Origin: Janthinobacterium sp. 344
GTDB taxonomy: Bacteria > Pseudomonadota > Gammaproteobacteria > Burkholderiales > Burkholderiaceae_D
DNA length: 64,000 nucleotides
Assembly (NCBI RefSeq): GCF_900112025.1
Contig: NZ_FOKL01000005.1
Coordinates: 186,001 to 250,000, forward strand
Direction: 5' to 3'
Shown: in pieces, positions 1 to 8,546 of the stretch
Position numbering within the stretch: the first letter of the stretch is position 1
How the letters are laid out: the number at the start of each line of letters is the position of its first letter
Position numbers and translations under genes: made by a program
The notes under the pieces: model-generated
Seen by the model: only the letters and a program-made list of their open reading frames with translations
The model's database searches: none
Told to the model about the DNA's origin: nothing

Positions 1-242
1 AAGCCACGGCGAGGCATTGCCGCGCAATGACCGGGAGTGCGTCGATGGAGAGGGGAGTCATTCAGGCAGCGGCAGGGCACCAGCGGCGTCGCATCGTCTT
101 TGCACGAAACAATGCTGTACTGGTATTTTTAGGGAGGCGTGAATTATTTTGCCAGCGAGACGTCTGATTTTTACATCTCTATACGCCGGTGCAAGGTCGT
201 TTGTGGGTGTCATGGTCCATTGTGTCAACGGGGGGAAGGGGT
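1..242. other. Intergenic, nothing clear
   Basis: I see no convincing gene in this stretch. The open frames here are out-of-frame shadows of the gene that starts at 243. A weak -35-like TTGCAC near 110 stands 17 bases before a poor -10, so a promoter for the downstream gene is only possible. Confidence 0.4.
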
Positions 243-1793
243 ATGTTATCCGAAAATCCATCTTCCACGCCGACAGAAACGCCAACGCCAGTTGAGGTGC
301 CACAGAGAAACGAAGACAATACCGTGCGCCTGGAAAACGTCAATCACCTGGCATCATTGGCCTACAAGATTGCCCTTGCCATCGGCACCATCGTCGTCTT
401 TTCATATCTGTTTTCAATTCATTTTTTTCCTTCCGCCCTGGCACCAGGCGAGGTCATTTTGTTTGTGTTCATTGCGCTGGCCTTCAGTGTTATCTATGGC
501 GTACTCTGGATGTATGGCACTGTCTCGGCATTATGGGTGCTGCAGCTTGCCATTTGGCTCTGGCAAAAAAGCCGGTTCAGACGTAAAAAATTATCGGCGT
601 TTCGTCCATGGCGATATATCCAGGAAATAGCGTCCCTTCCAACTTCTCGCTGGTGGCCCCGCTTGCGTTGGATTCCCAAAAGAATACGCCGGTTTCGCAA
701 GGCAGCGACGAGAAATAGCATGAGTCCACTGGATAACATTCCGGCTCCCCTGCGTGGCGCATTGCCAGTGTTACTTTCCATTACTGTATTCGTCGTGATG
801 TTGAGGCTTGTTCTCGTCAAAGGCGTGATGGTTTTTACCTTGCTATGGATAGGCTTATTCCTGGCCGGTCTTTTCACCTTGTTGATCCTGATTACGGTGA
901 GGTCAGGCCGGCCGGCAGACGCGGTTGCGCGCAGCGCCGTACGTCCAATTGTTTGGTGGCAATATGCTTTTTTCTTCTTCCTGCCCCTTGCCTTCGTACT
1001 TTTTTACGCCGGCCCCACCAGATTGTCGCAGCTGGCGTTCGAAGCCATGGGTATTCGCATCCCGAATGTCAGTATCGAGGTAGCCGAGGCGGAATTGGGC
1101 GCCGTTGAACGCGCCAGCGAATTGATCGGCAGGCCTATTCTCGACTGTCGTCGCACTGAAACGGGGCGATTGCTATTGCATGGCGCTGATGTGTTGTGGA
1201 CAGGCATAGGCGCTACCTCTCTTGTGCGCTTCAGCCTGCGAGGACCGGATCGATCGACGATCTTCGGCACGGAACAAGTGGTGCGGAGAGAAACGTCCCT
1301 GCGTTTTGATTCGGCTTCATTGCGTGTCATGAGCAGCAGTCCGGCGATGGATATGTGTTTCGACCTGACGCATGAGCTGGGATTGGCATCGCGTGGTGAC
1401 GAGTTGAATGCGCGGATGCTGGAGCGGCTGCACGACGCCGTCTTGACGGTGCGTGGCGCGGGCGTCCCGCGCAGCATGCTGGTGCTGGTGCTCGGCGGTG
1501 GCCAGAATGCGGCAGCGCCTGACGATAAAGATGGCCATCAGCTGGTGCAGCAGGCGCAGCTACGGGCCCGGCGAGTGGCGAATGCAATCCGGCAGCTTCT
1601 GCCTGACGATAATATAAAGATCGTGTCGGAAGGAAGGTTGCATGCTGAAACTCAGGCGGTTCGGCGCCTGGCCGGGCCATGCACGGCGGATGTCCGCATG
1701 CCTTCCTCTGATTGGCAACGCTGCGAGATGCCGATTTTTAACGTTGCATTGCATGTGAAGTACGCGGCCGCGCGCGTGGACGAGCTCAGATAG
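243..1793 (+). CDS. Polytopic membrane protein of unknown function
   Basis: I do not recognise the family. The ATG at 243 is chosen over an upstream in-frame start at 189 because a GGGGGAAGGGG ribosome-binding stretch lies just before it. The 516-residue product begins with a Pro/Thr/Glu-rich cytoplasmic tail. Hydrophobic segments follow near residues 40-60, 68-110, 173-225 (two spans) and 240-260. A soluble C-terminal half of about 240 residues comes last. Near residues 415-480 that half has a stretch (LVLVLGGGQ, then RARRVANAIRQLL) that loosely recalls OmpA-like periplasmic domains, but this is not strong enough to name it. The gene converges on the siderophore receptor gene with about 60 bases between and has no evident operon partner. 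Confidence 0.8.
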   Translation: MLSENPSSTPTETPTPVEVPQRNEDNTVRLENVNHLASLAYKIALAIGTIVVFSYLFSIHFFPSALAPGEVILFVFIALAFSVIYGVLWMYGTVSALWVLQLAIWLWQKSRFRRKKLSAFRPWRYIQEIASLPTSRWWPRLRWIPKRIRRFRKAATRNSMSPLDNIPAPLRGALPVLLSITVFVVMLRLVLVKGVMVFTLLWIGLFLAGLFTLLILITVRSGRPADAVARSAVRPIVWWQYAFFFFLPLAFVLFYAGPTRLSQLAFEAMGIRIPNVSIEVAEAELGAVERASELIGRPILDCRRTETGRLLLHGADVLWTGIGATSLVRFSLRGPDRSTIFGTEQVVRRETSLRFDSASLRVMSSSPAMDMCFDLTHELGLASRGDELNARMLERLHDAVLTVRGAGVPRSMLVLVLGGGQNAAAPDDKDGHQLVQQAQLRARRVANAIRQLLPDDNIKIVSEGRLHAETQAVRRLAGPCTADVRMPSSDWQRCEMPIFNVALHVKYAAARVDELR

Positions 1794-1853
1794 GCACGAA
1801 TCGTGTTGCTACCAGTGCCCGTCCCGCGCGCGCACCAGCGGCGGACGGCTGCC

Positions 1854-4250
1854 TCAGAAGCGGTACGTCAACGTCCCCCTGACGCTGCGCGGCATGCCGT
1901 AGGTGCCTTGCGCGTAGGTGTTGATGTTGATGTATTTCCTGTCCAGCGCGTTTTCCACGTTCAGTTGGGCCAGCAGCTGGCGCGACACTTGCCAGCTGGC
2001 CATCAGGCTGACCGTGCTGTAGGCGTCCTGCGTGACCCGCTCCGTGCCGCGCGGGCCTTCGCCGTCATAGTAGAACTTGCTTTGCCAGTTGACGCCGCCG
2101 CCCACGCTGATGTCGTGGCGTGCCTTCCAGGTGGTGAACAAGCGCGCCGTCGAGCGCGGCGAGAGGCTGTTGATGTCCTGCCCGTCGCGGTCCTTGGCGC
2201 GGAAGTGGCTGGCGCTGGCCGTCACGTTCCAGCCCGGCGCCAGGCGGCCCGACAATTCTGCCTCGATGCCGCGGCTGGTGGCGCCGCGCGCCGCGTAATA
2301 CGCCTGCGTGGTGGTGCCGGGCACGCGGTGGGCGCCGTCTGGCTGGGCCAGCTTGTCCTGCCTGATCTCGAAGATGCCGACGGAAGCGTTGGCCCGGCCG
2401 CCGGCCAATTCTCCCTTCAGGCCCACTTCGATGCTCTGGCCCGTCAACGGGTCCAGCCAGGCGCCCGCGCGGTCCTGGTTTTCCTGCGGGCGGAAGATGT
2501 CCGTGTAGCTGGCGTAGGCGGAAACCGTCTCGTCGAGGTCCACCACCACGCCCGCATACGGCACGAACTTGCTCTTGGCAAAGGCAAAGCGCGCGCTGCC
2601 GTCAAAGCCGATGCGGTCCTTGTCCCAGCGCGTCAAGCGCCCGCCGAGTATCAGTTTGGTGTTGTCGGCCAGGTTCAGGCGCGCCGCGCCGTAGGCGCCG
2701 TATTGCCTGGTCGTGTATTTTTCCGACAGCACGGGTTCGCCCCACGCCGGCTGCGGGTAGTTGCCGTCCCAGGCGAGGAAGTTGCCGATGTCCTCGGGAT
2801 CGAGCGCTTCCTTGACCTTGAATTCGGCGTGCTGGGCCGTGTAGTTGGCGCCGACGATGACTTCATGTTCGCGCCCGCCCAGGCTGAACGGGCCCGACAC
2901 TTTCACGTCCGCGCTGCTCTGGTCGCGCTGGCCGATGTAGCGGTTCGGGTAGCCCAGCATGCCCAGGCCCGTCACCTTGTCCGGCCATTCGGCCAGGAAG
3001 ATCAGGGGCGTGTCTTCCGTGTGCTTGCTGTACATGGCTTGCGCCTGCGCCTTCCAGCCCTGGCCCAGCGCGTGTTCCACGGTGGCGTGCACATTGGTCT
3101 GCTCGGTAGCCCAGGCGGCCCAGCGGGGCGCCGTGGTGACGGAACGGTCGAAATCGGTGCGCGTGCCGTCGCTGTACCACAGGGGGAAGCCGCCCCAGTT
3201 GCTGCCTTTCGGATCATTCTTCTGGTAGCTGGCGCCCACGCTGGCCACCGTGCCGGGCGCCAGGTCCGCCTCGATGGTGGCGTAGGCGATCTGGCGCTGG
3301 TTGGAATAGCCATTGGTAAACGACTTGCGGTCTTGCCAGGCGGCGGCGACCCTGCCGCGCACGGAGCCTTCCTCGTTCAGCGGCGCGGCCAGGTCCACGG
3401 TGCCCCGGTAGTCGCTCCATGAGCCGGCCGCCAGCGACAGCTGTCCCTCGAACTGCCGGGCGCCGGCGCGCTTGCGCACCAGGTTGATCGAGGCGGACGG
3501 GTAGCCTGCGCCCGTCAGCAAGCCCGTGGCGCCGCGCGTCACTTCCACGCGGTCGTAGATCAGCGAGTCCATTTCCGATTCGCCGCCCGAATACTGCACC
3601 TTGTACGTGGTGGGCACGCCGTCGTACTGGAAATTGTCGACCTCGAAGCCGCGCGCGGAAAAGGTGCTGCGCTCCGTGTCGAACTGGTTGACGGCGATGC
3701 CGGGGGTGTTGCGCAGCACGTCGCGCACGCTCAGCAGATCCTGGTCATCCATGCGCTGGCGCGTGATGACGCTGACCGATTGCGGCGTTTCGCGCAAGGA
3801 CAGCACCAGCCCCGTGGCGCTGGCCGTGGCCGGCGTCGTGTACGAATTTGTCCCTTCCGTGCTGGTGCTGCGCTCGGCCGTGGCGCGCACGGCGATGCCC
3901 GGCAGGGTGGTGGCCTCGGCGGCGGACGGCAGCTTGCGCACGGCGTAGTTGCCGCCGCCCTGGTCGATGGCGACGAGGCCGCTGCCATCGAGCAGGCGGG
4001 CGAAACCGTCCGCCACCTGGTAGCTGCCGTTCAAGCCGCGGCTGTTCAAGCCCGCGTACAGGCCGGCGGCGCCGGAAATGCTGACGCCGGCGTCGGCCGC
4101 GAAGGCGGACAGCGCCGTGCCGAGGGGGCCGGGCGCCACCTGGTAGTGGCGCGCGGGAGGCGCCTGGTGCGGCTGCGCCTGCGCCAGCGGCGCCAGGGCC
4201 AGGCTGCCCAGCAGGGTGAGGGTGATGCCGGTGTGGCGGTAGTGCTTCAT
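1854..4250 (-). CDS. TonB-dependent siderophore receptor with STN signalling domain
   Basis: Outer-membrane receptor for a ferric siderophore, of the FpvA/FoxA/FhuE type. The start is set at MKHYRHTG, seven codons inside the longest frame, because a signal peptide ending in ALAPLAQAQ begins there. A secretin/TonB N-terminal (STN) domain covers about residues 30-105 (VAPGPLGTALSAFAADAG). Next comes the plug (RETPQSVSVITRQRMDDQ; GARGFEV-like ARGFEVDNF) and a 22-strand barrel ending in the usual aromatic residue (GTLTYRF). STN-bearing receptors pass an uptake signal to a FecR protein in the inner membrane. A fecI-fecR pair sits directly upstream on the same strand, so this is a complete signalling module. 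The substrate cannot be read from the sequence. Confidence 0.93.
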   Translation of the reverse strand: MKHYRHTGITLTLLGSLALAPLAQAQPHQAPPARHYQVAPGPLGTALSAFAADAGVSISGAAGLYAGLNSRGLNGSYQVADGFARLLDGSGLVAIDQGGGNYAVRKLPSAAEATTLPGIAVRATAERSTSTEGTNSYTTPATASATGLVLSLRETPQSVSVITRQRMDDQDLLSVRDVLRNTPGIAVNQFDTERSTFSARGFEVDNFQYDGVPTTYKVQYSGGESEMDSLIYDRVEVTRGATGLLTGAGYPSASINLVRKRAGARQFEGQLSLAAGSWSDYRGTVDLAAPLNEEGSVRGRVAAAWQDRKSFTNGYSNQRQIAYATIEADLAPGTVASVGASYQKNDPKGSNWGGFPLWYSDGTRTDFDRSVTTAPRWAAWATEQTNVHATVEHALGQGWKAQAQAMYSKHTEDTPLIFLAEWPDKVTGLGMLGYPNRYIGQRDQSSADVKVSGPFSLGGREHEVIVGANYTAQHAEFKVKEALDPEDIGNFLAWDGNYPQPAWGEPVLSEKYTTRQYGAYGAARLNLADNTKLILGGRLTRWDKDRIGFDGSARFAFAKSKFVPYAGVVVDLDETVSAYASYTDIFRPQENQDRAGAWLDPLTGQSIEVGLKGELAGGRANASVGIFEIRQDKLAQPDGAHRVPGTTTQAYYAARGATSRGIEAELSGRLAPGWNVTASASHFRAKDRDGQDINSLSPRSTARLFTTWKARHDISVGGGVNWQSKFYYDGEGPRGTERVTQDAYSTVSLMASWQVSRQLLAQLNVENALDRKYININTYAQGTYGMPRSVRGTLTYRF

Positions 4251-4331
4251 TGCTTGATTCCCTTCGTTCATGTGTTGGTCTGTGTGGATTGACGGGGCAC
4301 ATGCGGGAAAGGGACATGCTTTTCAAAAAAT

Positions 4332-5300
4332 TTATGCGGGCCCGACCGATATCCACCAGCGGCCGTGGCGCCGCACGCGGATGGGCAGCGACGCCTGCAG
4401 CAAGTCCAGCAGCGCGTCCGTGTCGCGCAGCTGGTACACGCCCGAGACGCGCAGGCGCGCGACGGCCGGATCGCAGCGCACGATGCCGTGGCGGTAGCGG
4501 GCCAGCTGGGCCAGCACGTCGGCCAGCGGCGTGGCGTCCGCGTACAGCAGCCCCTTGATCCAGGCGTGCGCATGCGGCGCCAGCGGCTGCGGCGCGCTGG
4601 CCCGGGTCGCGTCGAAGCTGGCTTGCCAGCCTGCCTGCACGATCACGGGTGGGCCGTCGGCGGGCCGCACTTCCACGGCCCCCTGCGACACGGCCACGTG
4701 GCTGCGCGCCCCCAGCAGGCTGTCATCCTGGCGCACCGTGAAGCGCGTGCCGATGGCGCGGATGCTGCCGTTGCTGGTGCGTACGATGAACGGACGCTGG
4801 CGCGCATCGGGGCTGGTCGCCACGTGAATCTCTCCGCCGCGCAGCGCGACCAGGCGCAGCGCATCGCTGAAGACGATATCGGCGGCGCTGGCCGTGTTCA
4901 GGCTCAGGCGGCTGCCGTCGGCCAGCGCGAGGTGGCGGATCTCGCCCGTCGCCGTGTGCAGGCCGGCCGTCCATGCCTGCCATGGCGCCACCTTCAGCAT
5001 GGCCCAGCCGGCCGGGCCGGCAACGATCAGCAGGGCCAGGGTCTTCACGGCGGCGCGGCGCGGGGCGCTGGCCGGACGCTCCAGCACGGGCATGGCCAGG
5101 GTCGTCGCCAGCGGCGCGGGCAGCATGCCGAAGGTGCGGCACACGTGCTCGGCCCGCTGCCAGGCCGTTTCATGCTCCGCGCGGGCGGCGCGCCAGCGGG
5201 TCAGCGCCTGCCAGGCAGCCTCGTCCAGTTCGCCGCCTTGCAGGCGCATCATCCAGTGCGCCGCTTCGCGCGCGGCGCGCGCATCGATGCCGGCGCGCAT
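4332..5300 (-). CDS. FecR-family anti-sigma / sigma regulator
   Basis: Inner-membrane protein that relays the signal from the STN-bearing receptor to the ECF sigma factor. The ATG at 5300 is chosen because it follows the sigma-factor stop by one base (TGACATG), which suggests coupled translation. The first 80 residues carry the DUF4880 motif (EAAHWMMRLQGG ... WRAARAEHETAWQRAE). A membrane span lies near residues 90-110, followed by the periplasmic FecR domain (LADGSRLSLNTAS, RPFIVRTSNGSIRAIGTRF) and a C-terminal DUF4974-like part. Length (322 residues) is normal. The receptor gene follows after about 80 bases. Confidence 0.93.
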   Translation of the reverse strand: MRAGIDARAAREAAHWMMRLQGGELDEAAWQALTRWRAARAEHETAWQRAEHVCRTFGMLPAPLATTLAMPVLERPASAPRRAAVKTLALLIVAGPAGWAMLKVAPWQAWTAGLHTATGEIRHLALADGSRLSLNTASAADIVFSDALRLVALRGGEIHVATSPDARQRPFIVRTSNGSIRAIGTRFTVRQDDSLLGARSHVAVSQGAVEVRPADGPPVIVQAGWQASFDATRASAPQPLAPHAHAWIKGLLYADATPLADVLAQLARYRHGIVRCDPAVARLRVSGVYQLRDTDALLDLLQASLPIRVRRHGRWWISVGPA

Positions 5301-5301
5301 G

Positions 5302-5862
5302 TCAGGCCAGCAGCAGGATGCATTGCTCGAACGCCTGCACCATGTAGCGCTTGACGGTGCGTTCACTGACCTTCAGGCGCGCCGCGATGTCGGCGTAGGC
5401 CAGGCCTTCCAGCTGCGACAGCAGGAACGCCGTGCGCACCTTGGCGCCCAGGCCGTCCAGCATGGCATCGATCTGGTGCAGGGTTTCCAGGATCAGCAGG
5501 CGTTCTTCCACGGACGGCGTGACGGGGGCGGGCAGCTGCGCCAGCGTGGCCAGCCACGCCTGCTCCAGCGACTGGCGGCGGTAATGGTCGATCAGCAAAC
5601 GCCGCGCCACCGTCGTCAGGTAGGCGCGCGGCTCGCGCAGGGTGACGGCCCGTTCGTCCGGCGTGGCCAGCAGTTTCACAAAGGTATCCTGCGCCAGGTC
5701 GGCCGCGTGGTCCGTGCACGACAGCTTGCCGCGCAGCCAGCGCAGCAGCCACGGATGGTGCTCGCCATACAGCTGGCTCATGGAAAACGGGCCTTGTGGC
5801 TCGGCGGCGGGGGCTGGGGCAAACGTCACGGCACACTCCAGGTTGGCGCTGAAGTCCTCCAT
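5302..5862 (-). CDS. ECF sigma factor, FecI type
   Basis: RNA polymerase sigma factor of the iron-starvation group, expected to transcribe the neighbouring receptor gene. Region 2 is clear (LYGEHHPWLLRWL, DLAQDTFVKLL, REPRAYLTTVARRLLIDHYRR). Region 4 shows AFLLSQLEGLAYADIAARL and SERTVKRYMVQA. A later start at 5781 (MSQLYGEHH) would match E. coli FecI length better. Neither start has a good ribosome-binding site, so the start is uncertain. A strong promoter and a Fur box lie just upstream, so iron-repressed expression is expected. Confidence 0.92.
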   Translation of the reverse strand: MEDFSANLECAVTFAPAPAAEPQGPFSMSQLYGEHHPWLLRWLRGKLSCTDHAADLAQDTFVKLLATPDERAVTLREPRAYLTTVARRLLIDHYRRQSLEQAWLATLAQLPAPVTPSVEERLLILETLHQIDAMLDGLGAKVRTAFLLSQLEGLAYADIAARLKVSERTVKRYMVQAFEQCILLLA

Positions 5863-5895
5863 GCCGCTGGGAGAGGGCGCGTGCAGGTGCTTCTT

Positions 5896-5914
5896 GAATG
5901 CGAATGGTTCTCAT
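5896..5914 (-). promoter_or_regulatory. Fur box upstream of fecI-type gene
   Basis: The 19 bases read ATGAGAACCATTCGCATTC on the minus strand. The 7-1-7 core agrees with TGATAATnATTATCA at 11 of 14 positions. It abuts the -10 element of the fecI promoter, the usual place for repression by Fur-Fe(II). Confidence 0.75.
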
Positions 5915-5940
5915 TTTACATCGGCGTGCCCGAATGTCAA
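5913..5940 (-). promoter_or_regulatory. Sigma-70 promoter of the fecI-fecR module
   Basis: On the minus strand a TTGACA -35 (5935-5940) and a TAAAAT -10 (5913-5918) are separated by 16 bases, pointing at the fecI-type gene. The Fur box overlaps its downstream edge. Confidence 0.75.
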
Positions 5941-5952
5941 TGGAGGCTGGCC

Positions 5953-7173
5953 TCAGCTGGCCTGGCGCCGCTGCGCATAGCGGCGGCAATGCTCGAGGTA
6001 GCCCGTCTCGTGGCTGGCGATCAGCTGCAGCACGCTGTTCCACAGCCAGGGGGGGATCGGGTTGCCGTCGTGGCGGTCCGTCTGCAGTTCCTTGATCCAG
6101 TGCATGCCGGTCGACCAGTCCATCTGCCGCGCGTGCGCGCAGCCGACCACATACGCCAGGTAGCTGGCCGTGCTGGCCGCGTCTTCCACGCTGAGCTCGT
6201 CGATTTCCAGCTTCAGGTCTTGCGGCAGCAGTTCGCGCACGAAGATGCCGCGCCCCAGGAAACGCTGCGGCATGGTGCGTTCGCCCAGCGCCGGCGACAG
6301 GTGGCGCGCGCCGGCCACCACGCGCTTGGCGTTATCGCGCGGCATGCTGGCATCCGCATAGCGCACGGACGTGGCCTGCACGGCTTCCTTGATGTCGATC
6401 AGGCAGTATTCGCCATCGCCCAGGCCCAGCAGCACGGCATAGCGCAGCAGGCCCAGGGAACTGCAGCCCTTGACCCAGTAGGCCGCGTCGATGACTTCCA
6501 GTGTCACTTTCTTGCTGCGCGACTTCAAGCGCGTCACCAGCGCGCGCAGGTCGGACGTGTCGCACAGGGCCGCGATGGCCTTCTTTTCTTCCCTGGAGAT
6601 GGGCCAGAAGTTGCGGCCCATGGGGATGATGGGGCGGGTTTCCAGGAAACGCTCCTCGGCCAGTTCCTTCCACGAGCGCTGCGCGGCGCCGCGCAAGGCC
6701 GTGCGCACGACGGCGGGACGGGGCAGGGCGACTTGCAGTTCGCCGGGCAGGAAGGCAAAGGCGTAGCCGTCGAGCAGGTGCTGCAGCATGCTGGCCGTCA
6801 CCACGCCGGGCAGGGACGAGCCGCGCGCGGCCGTCGCCAGGGACAGGGCCAGGCGTACCAGGTCGTGCGCGGGATTGCCGATCACGCTCTGGTCGAAATC
6901 GCGGATCTGCATTTCCACGCTGCCATCGGCGCCGGCCAGCGGTCCCAGGTTGCCCACGTGACAGTCGCCGCATATCCAGATGGGCGGGCCTTCCGGCAGG
7001 CTGTGGCCCGGCTGCGCCTGCAGCCATTCGTAATACTGCGCCGTATTGCCGCGCACGTAGGCGTGCGGCGAGCGGGCCATTTTTTCATCGCGGCGGTCCA
7101 GCAGCGGCTGGCGGCGCTGGTCGGGGGCGGGCAATCTGGGCAAGGTGCGTTCCTTTTGGTAAGTTTCCTCCAT
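5953..7173 (-). CDS. DUF2252 family protein
   Basis: Uncharacterised cytosolic protein of the DUF2252 family, which has a kinase-like (APH-like) fold. The sequence shows RGNTAQYYEWLQ and the family motif ICGDCHVGNLG, followed by IRDFDQSVIGNPAHDLVRLALSLA, which resembles the catalytic and metal-binding loops of aminoglycoside phosphotransferases (HxxN ... DxD). The ATG at 7173 (MEETYQKERTLP) is preferred to a TTG at 7245, which would run into the corA promoter region. The gene is divergent from corA and stands alone. The biological role is unknown. Confidence 0.85.
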   Translation of the reverse strand: MEETYQKERTLPRLPAPDQRRQPLLDRRDEKMARSPHAYVRGNTAQYYEWLQAQPGHSLPEGPPIWICGDCHVGNLGPLAGADGSVEMQIRDFDQSVIGNPAHDLVRLALSLATAARGSSLPGVVTASMLQHLLDGYAFAFLPGELQVALPRPAVVRTALRGAAQRSWKELAEERFLETRPIIPMGRNFWPISREEKKAIAALCDTSDLRALVTRLKSRSKKVTLEVIDAAYWVKGCSSLGLLRYAVLLGLGDGEYCLIDIKEAVQATSVRYADASMPRDNAKRVVAGARHLSPALGERTMPQRFLGRGIFVRELLPQDLKLEIDELSVEDAASTASYLAYVVGCAHARQMDWSTGMHWIKELQTDRHDGNPIPPWLWNSVLQLIASHETGYLEHCRRYAQRRQAS

Positions 7174-7270
7174 ACTATGCCCGAATGCCTTGTTTCGCCG
7201 TGAAATGCTTAACAGAGCGACAACTTCGCCTGGATTAAGCTGCAACTATCTTTTATTTTTGGAAATCAAC

Positions 7271-8257
7271 ATGGATTTGAGCCAGCACGCCGCCGTCGTC
7301 AATTGCGAAGCCTACCGCGACGGCAAGAAGATCGCCCACTTCGATATCGACAAGGTGGGCGACTTTCTCGACGACCCCGCCTGCTTCGTGTGGATCGGCC
7401 TGGCCGGCCCCGACCCGGCCGCCATGCAGGCGCTGCAGGCGGCGTTCGGCTTGCACGAACTGGCCGTCGAGGATGCGGAAGGGGCGCACGAGCGGCCCAA
7501 GCTGGAAGAATACGGCGACACGCTGTTCATGGTGATGCACACGGCCAGCCTGGACGGCGACGCCATCGTGTATGGCGAAACCCACGTCTTTCTCGGCTGC
7601 CGCTTCATCATCACCGTGCGCCACGGCCCGTCGGCCGGCTACGCCAAGCTGCGCGAGCGCAAGGAAAGCGTGCCGGAGAAGCTGGCCAGCGGTCCCGGCT
7701 ACGTGCTGTATTCCATCATCGACTTCATCGTCGACCAGTACCAGCCCTGCATCGACCATTTGCAGGCCCGCTTCCAGCAGTATGAGCTGGCGCTGTTCAA
7801 GCCCAGCCTGTCCGAGGACAAGCTGCAGGATTTCTACCAGCTCAAGACGGAACTCTTGAAGCTGGACGCGGCCGTCAACCCGCTGCATGAAATCTGCACC
7901 CAGCTGATCCGTTTCCATGGCGACATCGTGCCCAAGGAAAACCGCATCTATTACCGCGACATCCTCGACCACGTGAAACGGGTCACGCACACGGCCAACC
8001 AGATGCGCGAGCTGGTCAATTCCGCCATGCAGGTGGCGCTGGGGCAGATTTCCATCCGCCAGAATGAAGTGGTCAAGCGCCTGGCCGCCTGGGCCGCCAT
8101 CCTGGCCGTGCCCACCATGGTCTTCAGCCTGTACGGCATGAACTTCGAATTCATGCCCGAGCTGAAATGGCGCGGCAGTTATCCGGCCGTGATCGTCGTC
8201 ATCATCGCCGGCTGCTACTGGCTGCACCGGCGCCTGAAGCGCGAGGGATGGCTGTAG
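7271..8257 (+). CDS. corA: CorA-family divalent cation transporter
   Basis: Inner-membrane Mg2+/Co2+/Ni2+ channel of the CorA/MIT family. The 328-residue protein has a long acidic N-terminal cytoplasmic domain with the typical ELAVEDAEGAHERPKLEEYGD stretch, interrupted here only for length. The stalk helix follows, then two C-terminal membrane spans. The first span ends in the signature YGMNFEFMPEL (GMN selectivity loop). A basic tail (HRRLKREG) ends the protein. The start is the ATG at 7271; an upstream in-frame ATG at 7190 lies in the divergent intergenic region and is less likely. Confidence 0.95.
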   Translation: MDLSQHAAVVNCEAYRDGKKIAHFDIDKVGDFLDDPACFVWIGLAGPDPAAMQALQAAFGLHELAVEDAEGAHERPKLEEYGDTLFMVMHTASLDGDAIVYGETHVFLGCRFIITVRHGPSAGYAKLRERKESVPEKLASGPGYVLYSIIDFIVDQYQPCIDHLQARFQQYELALFKPSLSEDKLQDFYQLKTELLKLDAAVNPLHEICTQLIRFHGDIVPKENRIYYRDILDHVKRVTHTANQMRELVNSAMQVALGQISIRQNEVVKRLAAWAAILAVPTMVFSLYGMNFEFMPELKWRGSYPAVIVVIIAGCYWLHRRLKREGWL

Positions 8258-8293
8258 CGCGAACATGGCGCCGGCATGCAAACATTGGAGAGT

Positions 8294-8319
8294 TTTGCCG
8301 CCGAATTAGCTGCTACGAT
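8294..8319 (+). promoter_or_regulatory. Possible promoter of intergenic RNA
   Basis: A TACGAT -10 (8314-8319) lies 16 bases after a weak -35-like element (GTTTTG, about 8292-8297). It would start transcription near 8326, just ahead of the structured segment. Weak on its own; supported mainly by what follows. Confidence 0.3.
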
Positions 8320-8325
8320 GAAATG

Positions 8326-8462
8326 AAGCGTCGAAGGCTGCTGCAAGACCTCCTTGGCGCGGATACCGTTTCCTGCTGGCGCTGCCACCCCAGAGGCGCC
8401 TGCCTGGATGACAGCGCGTATCCGGCGCCACAAGGCTCCTGGCTTCCAGGAGCCTTTTTTTT
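8326..8462 (+). ncRNA. Candidate structured small RNA ending in a terminator
   Basis: The gap between corA and the convergent hydrolase gene holds no plausible reading frame, but its sequence folds well. The arm 8355-8366 (TGGCGCGGATAC) pairs with 8418-8430 (GTATCCGGCGCCA), giving 12 base pairs with one bulged G. Inside, GCGCTG near 8380 can pair with CAGCGC at 8412-8417. An intrinsic terminator follows immediately. An RNA of roughly 135 nt is implied. It could be a free-standing sRNA or a processed corA 3' end. I do not recognise it as 6S, SRP or tmRNA. Confidence 0.45.
8434..8462 (+). terminator. Rho-independent terminator
   Basis: GGCTCCTGG and CCAGGAGCC form a 9-bp stem around a CTT loop, followed by eight T residues. 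It serves corA and/or the candidate small RNA. The stem precedes a T-run only on the plus strand. Confidence 0.85.
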
Positions 8463-8546
8463 GGCGCAACGGCACTGCTGCCGGCGGCCCGTGATGTGAT
8501 GGATAAGGACGTGTTGCTGGTCCCGCTTTTTTTGCCGCCGGCGGTA

